From Arachnia rubra (GTDB lineage: Bacteria; Actinomycetota; Actinomycetes; Propionibacteriales; Propionibacteriaceae), in contig NZ_AP024463.1 of NCBI RefSeq assembly GCF_019973735.1, positions 2,728,001 through 2,792,000 of the forward strand: a stretch of DNA of 64,000 nt, in the 5' to 3' direction. A program made the position numbers and the translations under genes. This document shows, piece by piece, positions 37,342 through 45,699 of this stretch. The notes beneath the pieces were generated by a model, which made no database searches, had not been told where the DNA came from, and worked only from the letters and a program-made list of their open reading frames with translations. How positions within the stretch are numbered: the stretch's first letter is position 1; each line of letters opens with the position of its first letter.

Positions 37342-40053
37342 TCAGCTGGCGGAGGTGGTTTTCTTGCTGGTGGTAGAGGTCTTCTTGGCCGCAGGTTTCT
37401 TGGCTGTGGTCTTCTTCGCCGCGGTTTTCTTGGCCGTGGTTTTGCGGGCGGGTCTCTTCGCGGGCCCCTTGGCCCGTTTCTCGGCCAGCAGTTCGAAGGC
37501 ACGCTCCGGGGTGATGTCGTCGGGCGAGTCGTCACGGCGCAGGGTCGCGTTGGTCTCACCGTCGGTGACATAGGGGCCGAACCGGCCCGACTTCAGCACG
37601 ACGGGCTTGCCGCTGGCGGGATCGGCGCCGAACTCCTTGAGCGGTGCGGCCGCGGCCGCACGCCCCCGGGTCTTGGGGGCGGCGTAGATCGCGAGGGCCT
37701 CCTCCAGGGTGATGTCGAAGATCTGCTCCTCGCTGGTCAGCGACCGCGAGTCGCTGCCCTTCTTCAGGTACGGTCCGTAGCGGCCATTCTGGGCGGTGAT
37801 CTCGACGCCCTCGGGGTCCGTGCCGACCACCCGGGGCAGGCTCATCAGGCGCTGGGCCGCCGCCAGGTCGACGCTCTCCAGCGACATCGACTTGAACAGC
37901 GACGCCGTCCGTGGTTTCACCGACTTCGGCGTCCCCTCCGGCAGCACCTCGGTCACGTAGGGCCCGAACCGGCCATTCTTGGCGACGACCATGTGCCCAG
38001 AGCCGGGGTCGACGCCAAGCTCGCGTTCCTCGTCGAGGGGCCGGCTCAGCAGCTCCTCGGCGACCTCGACGGTCAGGCCGTCGGGCGGCAGGTCGTCGGG
38101 GACGTTGGCGCGCCGCCCGTCCGCGGACTCGACGTAGGTGCCGTAGCGGCCGACCCGCACGTCGATGCCGGAGCCGCCGAGCGGGAAGGTGGACAGGCCT
38201 TTGGCGTCGATGTCGCCGAGCTCGGTGACGAGGGTCTCCAGGCCCTTCGCGGCGTCGCCGTCGGGGCCGCGGTAGAAGTCGGTCAGGACCTGCAGCCGCT
38301 CCGCCTTGCCGCCAGCGATCTCATCGAGGAGCTCCTCAAGCTGCGCGGTGAAGGTGTAGTCCACTAGCTGCGTGAAGTGCTCCTCAAGGAGCCGGGTGAC
38401 GGCGAACGCCAGCCAGGTCGGCACCAGCGCGGACCCCTTCTTGAACACGTAGTCGCGGGCGGTGATGGTGCGGATGATGGAGGCGTAGGTGGAGGGACGG
38501 CCGATCTCCAGCTCCTCCAGCTTCGCCACCAGCGACGGCTCGGTGTAGCGGGCCGGGGGTTTGGTCTCGTGCCCGGCGGCCTTGACCCGCTCGGCGGCGA
38601 GCTCCTGCCCCTGGACAAGCTGCGGCAGCCGCGACTGCTTGTCATCGCTGGCGGAGTCGTCGTCCGTGCCCGCGACGTAGGCTTTCAGGAAGCCGTGGAA
38701 GGAGATGGTGCGGCCGGATGCGGTCAGCTCGGCGCGCTCCACCGTACCCGACGGCACCTGCACCGGGACGGTGGGGGCGGCGGAGATGGCGACGCTGACC
38801 TGCTCGCCCCGCGCGTCCGCCATCTGGGAGGCGAGGGTGCGCATCCAGATCAGCTGGTAGAGGCGGTGGGCGTCACCGGTCAGGCCGGTCGCCTCGGGGT
38901 GGGCGAAGACGTCGCCCGCGGGCCGGATGGCCTCATGCGCCTCCTGCGCGTTCTTCACCTTCGAGGCGTAGATCCGGGGTTTCGCCGGCAGGTAGCTTTC
39001 CCCGAACAGCTGTCTCACCTGGTCGCGGGCGGCCGCGATCGCGACGTCCGACAGGGTGACGGAGTCGGTCCGCATATAGGTGATGAAGCCCTTCTCGTAG
39101 AGCTCCTGCGCCACCGACATGGTCCGCTGCGAGGTGAAACCGAGTTTCCGGCCGGCCTCCTGCTGGAGCGTGGTGGTGCGGAACGGCTCGTAGGGACGGC
39201 GGGTGTAGGGCTTGGCCTCCACCTTGTCGACGCGGAACGCGGCGGCCTCGAGGGCGGCGGCGAGCGCGGTGGCGGTGGCCTCGTCGAGGACGGCGGCCGA
39301 GGTGTTGGTCGCCTGGCCGCTGGAGTCAAAGTCACGCCCCTGTGCGATCCGCACCCCGTCGAGGGCAGTCAGCCGCGCCGGGAAGGTGCGCGGGTCGGCC
39401 TCAAGGCCGCCGTCGAGGATCACATCGAGGTCCCAGTAGCTGGCGGGCACGAAGGCGATGCGCTCCCGCTCCCGGTCGACGACGAGACGCGTGGCCACGG
39501 ACTGCACCCGGCCCGCCGACAGCTTCGGCATCACCTTCTTCCACAGCACCGGGGAAACCTCGTAGCCATAGAGACGGTCCAGGATGCGGCGGGTCTCCTG
39601 CGCGTCGACGAGGTCGGCATCGAGCTGGCGTGGATTAGCGACCGCCTCCGCGATCGCCGCCGGCGTGATCTCGTGGAAAACCATGCGGTGCGCCGGGACC
39701 TTGGGTTTGAGCTCCTCCATCAGATGCCACGCGATCGCCTCGCCCTCGCGGTCACCATCAGTGGCCAGGAAGAGTTCGTCAGCGGCCTTGAGCTTCTGCT
39801 TCAGCTCCCGGAGGGTGGCCTTCTTGTCGGCCGCCACCACGTAGAGGGGCGCGAAGTCGGCGTCGATGTTGACGCCCGTGCGAGCCCACTTGAGGCCCTT
39901 GTACCTGGCCGGCACCTCAGCAGCACCGGTCGGGAGGTCACGGATGTGCCCACGGCTGGACTCGACCACGTATCCATCACCGAGGTACCCCGCGATCTTC
40001 GTCGCCTTGGTTGGTGACTCCACGATCACGAGCCGCTGCCGTTTGTCCGCCAT
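37342..40053 (-). CDS. topA: DNA topoisomerase I
   Basis: A 903-residue type IA topoisomerase that relaxes negative supercoils. Residues seen: Glu12 (VIVESPTKA), the TOPRIM acidic motif TDGDREGEA (98-106), active-site Tyr326 (GFITYMRTDS), and the central PKLSAGRVQSVA. Several C-terminal Topo_C repeats of the actinobacterial zinc-less type follow (RFGPYVTEVLPEGTPKSV, NGRYGPYLKKGSDSRSL, SGRFGPYVTDGETNATL). The last 40 residues are a Lys/Ala/Thr tail (KKTAAKKTTAKKPAAKK) that in mycobacteria and streptomycetes raises processivity. ATG 40053 follows GGGAGG and AAGGA. It is the first gene of the long minus-strand run. Confidence 0.97.
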   Translation of the reverse strand: MADKRQRLVIVESPTKATKIAGYLGDGYVVESSRGHIRDLPTGAAEVPARYKGLKWARTGVNIDADFAPLYVVAADKKATLRELKQKLKAADELFLATDGDREGEAIAWHLMEELKPKVPAHRMVFHEITPAAIAEAVANPRQLDADLVDAQETRRILDRLYGYEVSPVLWKKVMPKLSAGRVQSVATRLVVDRERERIAFVPASYWDLDVILDGGLEADPRTFPARLTALDGVRIAQGRDFDSSGQATNTSAAVLDEATATALAAALEAAAFRVDKVEAKPYTRRPYEPFRTTTLQQEAGRKLGFTSQRTMSVAQELYEKGFITYMRTDSVTLSDVAIAAARDQVRQLFGESYLPAKPRIYASKVKNAQEAHEAIRPAGDVFAHPEATGLTGDAHRLYQLIWMRTLASQMADARGEQVSVAISAAPTVPVQVPSGTVERAELTASGRTISFHGFLKAYVAGTDDDSASDDKQSRLPQLVQGQELAAERVKAAGHETKPPARYTEPSLVAKLEELEIGRPSTYASIIRTITARDYVFKKGSALVPTWLAFAVTRLLEEHFTQLVDYTFTAQLEELLDEIAGGKAERLQVLTDFYRGPDGDAAKGLETLVTELGDIDAKGLSTFPLGGSGIDVRVGRYGTYVESADGRRANVPDDLPPDGLTVEVAEELLSRPLDEERELGVDPGSGHMVVAKNGRFGPYVTEVLPEGTPKSVKPRTASLFKSMSLESVDLAAAQRLMSLPRVVGTDPEGVEITAQNGRYGPYLKKGSDSRSLTSEEQIFDITLEEALAIYAAPKTRGRAAAAAPLKEFGADPASGKPVVLKSGRFGPYVTDGETNATLRRDDSPDDITPERAFELLAEKRAKGPAKRPARKTTAKKTAAKKTTAKKPAAKKTSTTSKKTTSAS

Positions 40054-40234
40054 GTCCTTCTGCCTCCCGTCGTCCGATTGGGAACAATAGCCCAAGGTTC
40101 AACACGGAATCTCCCGGTCGGCTCAAGGGGCAAGTCAGCGGCAAGTCAGCGCGAGGGCATTCCCTGACAGGGAGACTGGCCCGGCAGGCGGACGGCACCG
40201 CGCCGACGAGAGGTCAGGACGGGCGCGACGGACG

Positions 40235-41377
40235 TCAGGCGTCCTCCGAGGCCACGGTCTGCTCGGCTCCCGGGGACTGCTTCGTCTTGCCGCCATCCTG
40301 GTAGCTGGCGGTCCCGGTGAACGATTCGAGGTACGCACGTTCGGTCTTCACCTGCGTGCCGGCAGCGACGAAGGTGGCGGTGTTCTCGTAGGTGACGGAC
40401 TTGTCGATGGTCTTGTTGTCGGCGAAGGTGGAGCGCAGCTTGACGTGGTAGTTGCACTGGCTGCTCCAGGGGCCGCTCATGGTCAGGGTGATCTCCTGCT
40501 GGGGGGTTGCCTCCACCTTCAGCCTGAACCCGTCGACGCTCTTGCCGGCGCCGTCGGCGACGACGCGGGAGATGCCGGCCTGGGGGTTCCGGGGATCGAC
40601 GCACTCCTCGATGATGCGGTTGTAGGCGCGGTACTCATCCAGCACCAGCTTCCCGGCCATGAGAGTATCCTGGACCACCACCGCGGAGCCGGCCGGGTAG
40701 TGCTCGTTCAGCCAGGCGCCGGGTGCCAGGATGCTCCAGTTGATGCCCTTGGAGTTGGAGGTGACCTGCTCGGAGTATTCGCTGGGCTCGCTGGCTACCT
40801 GCCAGGGCTCGGCGGGCCGGGCGGCGACGGGCTTCCCGTACGGCAGCGCGACCGTCTGGGTCTTGCCGCTGAGACCGACCTCAACGCTCGGGGCGGTGGT
40901 GGTTTCGGCGACCTGGAGGGTCATCTTCAGGCCTCCCCTGACGTCGCTCTTGCCGAGGATCGCGTCAGTGAAGACGCAGGCCAGGGTCGAGTTGATGGTG
41001 GTGTTGCTGAGCGTGCACTCGCCTGCCGTAACCCCGTCGGCGGCCAGCAGCGGTTTGCGCGCCGCGGTGTCCTGGAGGTCGAGGAAGGCGGGAAGCTCGA
41101 CCGTGAACTCATCACCGGGCGTGAGGGTGGTGTTTGTGGCGTCGTAGTTGACACTGAACTCCAGGTGGTCGCCCTGCCAGACCTCCTGACGCCCGTCGAC
41201 GGGATTGCCCAGCTGATCCACGTGGCTGAGGGAGGCATCTGTGAGGACGATGCCGGAGTTGATCCCCGCCGAGGCGGGGGTGGCCGCGGAGACGAGGAAG
41301 GCCGACGCCGTGGCGAGGAGAGTGGATGCCGCAGCCACGGCACGCCACCGCGCTGTGCGCAAACGTTTCATTCCCAT
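40235..41377 (-). CDS. Secreted adhesin-like Ig-fold protein without anchor
   Basis: About 380 residues. A long Sec signal (RWRAVAAASTLLATASAFLVSAATPASA) is followed by two Ig-like beta domains resembling the N-terminal ligand-binding region of MSCRAMM adhesins: LTDASLSHVDQLGNPVDGRQEVWQGDHLEFSVNYD, then TPGDEFTVELPAFLDLQDT. The second ends TYENTATFVAAGTQVKTERAYLESFTGTASYQDGG. There is no LPxTG sorting signal, membrane helix or repeat stalk, so it is either secreted freely or a truncated adhesin. Ribosome-binding site AAGGAG is close to ATG 41377; the ATG at 41371 is also possible. An inverted repeat lies about 90 bp upstream. It precedes topA but is probably a separate unit. Confidence 0.72.
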   Translation of the reverse strand: MGMKRLRTARWRAVAAASTLLATASAFLVSAATPASAGINSGIVLTDASLSHVDQLGNPVDGRQEVWQGDHLEFSVNYDATNTTLTPGDEFTVELPAFLDLQDTAARKPLLAADGVTAGECTLSNTTINSTLACVFTDAILGKSDVRGGLKMTLQVAETTTAPSVEVGLSGKTQTVALPYGKPVAARPAEPWQVASEPSEYSEQVTSNSKGINWSILAPGAWLNEHYPAGSAVVVQDTLMAGKLVLDEYRAYNRIIEECVDPRNPQAGISRVVADGAGKSVDGFRLKVEATPQQEITLTMSGPWSSQCNYHVKLRSTFADNKTIDKSVTYENTATFVAAGTQVKTERAYLESFTGTASYQDGGKTKQSPGAEQTVASEDA

Positions 41378-41464
41378 GGCTCTCCTTCCCACAGCTTTCG
41401 ATCTTCACGGCCGGATGACAACCGGTGTCCCGGCGGCAACACTCAATACAACACTGACGATAGC

Positions 41465-41500
41465 CGTTCGGCTGACATTCGGATAGTCCTCAGCCGAACG
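41465..41500. promoter_or_regulatory. Inverted repeat upstream of the adhesin-like gene
   Basis: CGTTCGGCTGA (41465-41475) and TCAGCCGAACG (41490-41500) are perfect 11-bp arms with a 14-base spacer. A T-run on the coding strand precedes rather than follows the hairpin, which argues against a terminator for the 41597 gene. About 90 bp before the adhesin start, so an operator or RNA leader is more likely. Confidence 0.5.
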
Positions 41501-41596
41501 AACAAAAAACATGCGCGATCCAGCGATCACGCCACGGGCCAGGCGGCCCGCCAAATACCCAGTATCACCCGTCGTTCAACGTCAAGCGTCGCGGCC

Positions 41597-42493
41597 TCAC
41601 CCCTGAGGCCAGGACGGCATGGAGAGCAGGGTGAAGGTGGTCTGTGCCTCCTGCGGGTCGATGATGGCGCTGTAGACCCCCGCCTCGACGCGCCGCATGC
41701 CGCGTTCCTGGGCGGCGAGGGCGTCGTGTGCCAGCGACATGATCTCCCAGCGCTCCCCGTCGTCAGCGATGCCCATGGCACGCACCGGGATTCCCTTCCA
41801 GGTCCCGTGGACCTTGACGATGCCGGCTTGGGCGATCTGGTCGAGTTCGATGATGGTCCGCCGCTGGGAGCCGTTGTCGGCGCGGCGCAGCCCGATCACA
41901 TCGCGTATCGAGCCGTCGTCGCTGAAGTTGAACTGTCCCGGGGAGAGGGAGTCGGCCTCCCTGACCCGGAACGCCTGCATGCTGAGCGGGTCGGGCCTGC
42001 CGGGAGACGTCTTGGACCCGTCGGGCCTCTTCCAGCCCAGGAACAGGCCCCGGTAGGTGGCCACGACGTCCGCGGCCTCGCCGTTGGAGGTCCGTTGGAG
42101 GATCTGGGCTCCTGCGCGCAGGATCGTCGGGTCGACGTAGAGCCGCGCCGCCTCTGGGTCGCCAGGCAGGGCCACGGTGCCCCTGCCGTCGAAGGGCGGC
42201 AGTTCGAGGAAGTCTCCCCTGGCGACGGCCCGTTCCTCCTCGGTGACACCGCCCATGGCAGGGTAGACGGTGTCGGTCGGCAGCAGGGGGAAGCGCAGCG
42301 TGTGGACGGTATCAGCCCCGGCCAGGGGGCCATCGGGGCCATCGAGGTCGAGCGCGGCAACGAGTTCCCTGGCAGAGTCGTCGGCGCTGATCGAGTCCGC
42401 GGAGACGGCGTAACCGAAGTTCAGCGCGTATCCGCCATCAAGGTAGGCCTCGACCAGGTCAGGGACAAGCAGCTTTTCAAGCCAAGTTGTCAT
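41597..42493 (-). CDS. Conserved hypothetical protein, no domain recognised
   Basis: A 298-residue soluble protein, no signal peptide or membrane helix. Notable features are the N-terminal helix TTWLEKLLVPDLVEAYLDGGYALNF, a middle region RLYVDPTILRAGAQILQRTSN and two strongly acidic patches. Codon use matches the surrounding genes, so it is a resident gene. It lies between the adhesin-like gene and tRNA-Gly, transcribed alone on the minus strand. I cannot assign a function. Confidence 0.7.
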   Translation of the reverse strand: MTTWLEKLLVPDLVEAYLDGGYALNFGYAVSADSISADDSARELVAALDLDGPDGPLAGADTVHTLRFPLLPTDTVYPAMGGVTEEERAVARGDFLELPPFDGRGTVALPGDPEAARLYVDPTILRAGAQILQRTSNGEAADVVATYRGLFLGWKRPDGSKTSPGRPDPLSMQAFRVREADSLSPGQFNFSDDGSIRDVIGLRRADNGSQRRTIIELDQIAQAGIVKVHGTWKGIPVRAMGIADDGERWEIMSLAHDALAAQERGMRRVEAGVYSAIIDPQEAQTTFTLLSMPSWPQG

Positions 42494-42629
42494 CGGTCTC
42501 TCTCTCCGTCACGGAAACCTGTCATCAGGATCATGTCACTTCTTGGACCTTCGCGCAGAGAACCAGTATGTCGAACAGATGGACATCACCTTCAGCGGGA
42601 AGCCGAGCCTATCGGTACCGACATCATCG

Positions 42630-42700
42630 AGCGGGCGACGGGAGTCGAACCCGCCTCTGAAGCTTGGGAAGCTTCCATTCTACCGATGAACTACGCCCGC
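42630..42700 (-). tRNA. tRNA-Gly (anticodon CCC)
   Basis: A full cloverleaf of 71 nt on the minus strand. Acceptor GCGGGCG pairs with CGCCCGC; the anticodon stem GAAGC/GCTTC encloses the loop TTCCCAA, so the anticodon is CCC; the T arm has GGGTTCGACTCCC. The discriminator base is T. CCA is not encoded. Confidence 0.95.
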
Positions 42701-42812
42701 GCGTCGCTCAGGACGGCCCCATTCTAGCCAGGTCGGGCGCCGCATTGGCAACTACGTCCCGCTAGCTGCCGTCACGGGCACCGCCTGGCTGCGGAGCCTC
42801 TAAGCTTGCGCC

Positions 42813-43580
42813 ATGAATATCCTGGGCATTGACGTTGGTGGTTCTGGCATCAAGGGCGCTCCTGTTGACCTAGAACTGGGAGACTTCGCCGAGTCCCGGC
42901 TGCGCATCCCCACCCCGTCGAAGTCCAGCCCCAAGAACGTGGCCGCGGTGGTCGCGGAGGTCATCGAGAATTTCAAGGACCAGGTCGCCGACGGGACCCG
43001 CATCGGGCTGACCATCCCCGCGCCTGTCGTGCATGGGCGGGTGCCGTTCATCGCGAACCTCCACAAGTCCTGGGCGGGGCTTGAGGCGTCGAAGTTCTTC
43101 GAGGACCACCTGGGCCGTCCCGTCACGCTGGTCAACGACGCCGACGCCGCCGGGCTGGCCGAGGTGTACCACGGGGCAGCCAAGGGCAACGACGGCCTGG
43201 TCATCATGACCACCCTGGGCACCGGCATCGGCAGCGCCATCATCTACCGAGGTGTGCTGGTGCCGAACGCCGAGCTGGGGCACGTGGAGCTCGACGGCTC
43301 CGACGCGGAGACCCGCGCGGCCTCCTCCATCAAGGAGAAGGAGAAGCTCAGCTACAAGCAGTGGGCGGTGCGCCTGCAGCGCTACTACAGCCACATCGAG
43401 ATGCTGTTCTCCCCCGACCTATTCGTCGTCGGCGGCGGGGTGTCGAAGGACTCCGAGAAATTCCTGCCGCTGCTGGACCTACACACCCCCATCGTTCCCG
43501 CGAAGCTGCGCAACCGGGCGGGGATCATCGGCGCCGCACTCGCTGCCCATGACGCGGATGAGCACCCGGAGAGCCGCTGA
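42813..43580 (+). CDS. ppgK: Polyphosphate glucokinase
   Basis: A 255-residue ROK-type kinase that phosphorylates glucose using inorganic polyphosphate (and often ATP). Motifs: ILGIDVGGSGIKGAPVD (phosphate loop 1), VNDADAAGLAEVYHG (catalytic Asp), TLGTGIGSAII (phosphate 2), AELGHVELDG and VVGGGVSKDS. The length and the LSYKQWAVRLQRY element match actinobacterial PPGK. Start ATG 42813. It likely uses the glucose half of lactose from the beta-galactosidase system, although it is in its own transcription unit next to a tRNA. Confidence 0.96.
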   Translation: MNILGIDVGGSGIKGAPVDLELGDFAESRLRIPTPSKSSPKNVAAVVAEVIENFKDQVADGTRIGLTIPAPVVHGRVPFIANLHKSWAGLEASKFFEDHLGRPVTLVNDADAAGLAEVYHGAAKGNDGLVIMTTLGTGIGSAIIYRGVLVPNAELGHVELDGSDAETRAASSIKEKEKLSYKQWAVRLQRYYSHIEMLFSPDLFVVGGGVSKDSEKFLPLLDLHTPIVPAKLRNRAGIIGAALAAHDADEHPESR

Positions 43581-43703
43581 GTCGATCCGGAGGATCCGGA
43601 ACACACGCAGGATTCCGCGAGGTCCCGCCAACAGTGACGCGCTTCTCTTAGTGTTGTGTCCGGCGCCCCGCGGTCTGCTGGATGGCGGTGGCGCCGGAAC
43701 TGG

Positions 43704-43737
43704 GCGGCTGGGACCTGGGCAGTCAGGTCCCAGCCGC
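43704..43737. terminator. Long GC hairpin between ppgK and the ABC exporter
   Basis: GCGGCTGGGACCTG (43704-43717) and CAGGTCCCAGCCGC (43724-43737) are perfect 14-bp arms with a GGCAGT loop. It lies between convergent genes and lacks a T-run, so a bidirectional terminator is the likely role. Confidence 0.75.
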
Positions 43738-43758
43738 TTCCGGTCGCATGTGGCCTAT

Positions 43759-43778
43759 GCCATTCCGGCCGGTATGGC
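43759..43778. repeat. Near-perfect 20-bp palindrome after the terminator hairpin
   Basis: GCCATTCCGG followed directly by CCGGTATGGC: one mismatched pair. It sits 36 bp before the exporter ATPase stop (minus strand). It may be a second hairpin for termination; no other role is apparent. Confidence 0.5.
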
Positions 43779-43813
43779 GGTGTGGCCGGAAATGACATTC
43801 TGGGACCGGAGTG

Positions 43814-44443
43814 TCAGGCCACAAGCTTCCGGTTTCTCAACCGCAGGACAACGTCGGCGGCCTTCGCCACCTGCTTGCTGTGGGTTACAACAATGACGCA
43901 TTTGCCTTCGTCGTGTGCGGCAGCCTTCAGGATGTCGATGATGTCGCCGGCGGTGTCCTCGTCGAGGTTTCCCGTCGGCTCGTCTGCAAGAATTATGGGA
44001 GCGTCCGAAACCAGGGCTCTTCCGATAGCCACTCGCTGTTGCTGGCCTCCCGAAAGTTTCATGACGTTCCGGTTGATCTCCTCCTTCTCAAGCCCCATCG
44101 TCTCGAGAACTTTAGCATCAGCATCGCGCTTGACCAGCCGCAGATTCTCCAGAGGCGTCAAATAGTCAATCAAGTTGTAATTCTGGAACACCAGCGACAC
44201 ATTGCGCTTGCGGTGCCGGGGAAGGCCCTCCTCCAGGATGTCCTTCCCATTGCAGAGAATGCGGCCGCCCGTCGGCACATCGAGCCCTGCGAGCAGCCCC
44301 AGCAGAGTCGACTTCCCTGCCCCAGAGCCACCGAGAATGGCATAGAACCTGCCTGCCTCGAACTCGATGCTGACATTTTCAAGGAGTTTCCGGACCGCCT
44401 TTTCATAGGCGTAGTTGACTTTTTCCAGCGCGAGAACGCTCAT
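43814..44443 (-). CDS. ABC transporter ATP-binding protein (MacB/LolD type)
   Basis: A 209-residue ATPase with Walker [11 protein letters not shown] (about 37-46), Q-loop [18 protein letters not shown], signature [15 protein letters not shown], Walker [14 protein letters not shown] and the H-loop VTHSKQVA. The sequence fits the LolD/MacB subgroup that drives FtsX-type permeases. It is the last gene of a three-gene operon, ten bases after the second permease. Likely exports a peptide, antibiotic or lipoprotein, or acts as a mechanotransmitter; the substrate is not evident. Confidence 0.94.
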   Translation of the reverse strand: MSVLALEKVNYAYEKAVRKLLENVSIEFEAGRFYAILGGSGAGKSTLLGLLAGLDVPTGGRILCNGKDILEEGLPRHRKRNVSLVFQNYNLIDYLTPLENLRLVKRDADAKVLETMGLEKEEINRNVMKLSGGQQQRVAIGRALVSDAPIILADEPTGNLDEDTAGDIIDILKAAAHDEGKCVIVVTHSKQVAKAADVVLRLRNRKLVA

Positions 44444-44453
44444 CTGTGGATTC

Positions 44454-45689
44454 CTAACTCATCTTAGAAAGAATCTGCTTTGGCTTGAGCCTCAGCATGG
44501 GGACCATCGCGACCACTGCGGACAGGAGGACGACGCCGTAGCCGAGCAGCCAGGCGCGGCCGAGTTCAGGCAGTGATGCCGCCGTAAAACTGGGATCCGG
44601 GGCGGCCGGGCTCTCACCGCTTCCGGATGCCTGGCCGAGAACGAAGTCACCGAGCAGGTGGGAGGCCTGGCCCGCGGCCAGGGAGGCCAGGAGACCAGCT
44701 GCGATCGCGATCATCGTCAGCTCGATCACGAACTGCGCCAGCAGCCGCGCCTTGGAGGTTCCCATCGACAACAGGATCCCGATCTCGTGGATCCGCCCCC
44801 GGACCCAGAACACCAGCACGAACACCAGGATCACCATCCCCGCCAGGCTGACTCCCGCCAGCAGCAGGTTCAGTAGGCCTTCGACGGTGGCCATACCGGC
44901 CAGTACCCCGGCGTAGGACTTGGCGTTGTCCTCGATCTGAAGGCTGTCCCAGGCCAGCGGCAGCTGCTTGGCCCGGCTGATCGCAGGCTCCAGCTCATCG
45001 GCGCTCGAGACCAGGTAGTGGGCTTCGCTGAGCCCCGGTGACGAGGCCAGTTCCCCGCTGGATTCGAGGTCGGTGTAGAAGGTGTTCTCCGCCATCTCGG
45101 CTGGGAGCGTCGCCCCCGACGCGGTACCGGTGTAGAGACCGGCAATGGTGACCGTGACGGTCTTGTCCTGACGGGTCAGCGTGAGCTGATCGCCCACCTT
45201 CAATCCGTTCCGGGCGGCGAAATCCTGGTGCACCACGGCTGAATGCCGGTCCCCAGCCTCCAGGTGCCGGCCCTCGACGAGGGTGTAGCGCTTGCTCGCG
45301 AAGCCCTGGACCAGGTCGGTCCGGGTGACCCCGGTCACGGTGCCCTCAGGCATCACGTCATCCGAGAGCTGCACGCCGCTGGCGGGCATCTCGATGAGTT
45401 TAAGGTCTTTCGCCACGGCCGTGAGGCTGCGCACGTAGTTGTGAGAAGTCACACCGGCCACTGCGCTGACTGAGTCGGCGTCGGTAGTCTTCAGCTCGCT
45501 GCTGCCTGGACGGACCACAAACCCGGCGGACACCCCCCGGCTGATGTTGTCGCGGAGGTTCTGCATCGCGGCCCGAACGCTGGTCTCGGCCATCAGAGCG
45601 CTGAAGATCACCGTCATGATGAGCAGCAGCACCACAGTCTTGCCGACCCGGCGGCTGACAGACAGCCAGGCACGTTTCATCAGGGACAT
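44454..45689 (-). CDS. FtsX-like ABC permease (second of a pair)
   Basis: A 411-residue MacB/FtsX-type permease. An N-terminal helix (KTVVLLLIMTVIFSALMAE) precedes a large extracellular domain of about 230 residues, then three helices: LLNLLLAGVSLAGMVILVFVL, FVIELTMIAIAAGLLASLAAG and LLGYGVVLLSAVVAMVPML. Start ATG 45689 lies 10 bp after the stop of the paralogous permease gene, with GAGG upstream. Resembles the partner enough to be a heterodimer. Confidence 0.9.
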   Translation of the reverse strand: MSLMKRAWLSVSRRVGKTVVLLLIMTVIFSALMAETSVRAAMQNLRDNISRGVSAGFVVRPGSSELKTTDADSVSAVAGVTSHNYVRSLTAVAKDLKLIEMPASGVQLSDDVMPEGTVTGVTRTDLVQGFASKRYTLVEGRHLEAGDRHSAVVHQDFAARNGLKVGDQLTLTRQDKTVTVTIAGLYTGTASGATLPAEMAENTFYTDLESSGELASSPGLSEAHYLVSSADELEPAISRAKQLPLAWDSLQIEDNAKSYAGVLAGMATVEGLLNLLLAGVSLAGMVILVFVLVFWVRGRIHEIGILLSMGTSKARLLAQFVIELTMIAIAAGLLASLAAGQASHLLGDFVLGQASGSGESPAAPDPSFTAASLPELGRAWLLGYGVVLLSAVVAMVPMLRLKPKQILSKMS

Positions 45690-45699
45690 GTCCGGCGCC

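Noticed and set aside
37342..37470. Repetitive Lys/Ala-coding end of topA as a frameshift artefact
   Set aside because: A basic KKTAAKK tail is a known feature of actinobacterial topoisomerase I, and the frame closes normally.
36373..40017. Long plus-strand frames over topA and the CYTH/CHAD-like gene
   Set aside because: Antisense reading of GC-rich genes; products consist of Gly/Arg/Val-rich runs.
40131..40152. Tandem 11-bp repeat GCAAGTCAGCG as an attachment site
   Set aside because: Two copies only, no integrase nearby and no flanking tRNA; likely chance or a minor promoter element of topA.
42630..42700. tRNA-Gly as an integration site for an island
   Set aside because: No direct repeat of the tRNA 3' end and no integrase on either side.
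40445..42727. 760-codon plus-strand frame
   Set aside because: Crosses the adhesin and hypothetical genes antisense and continues into the tRNA; not compatible with a gene.
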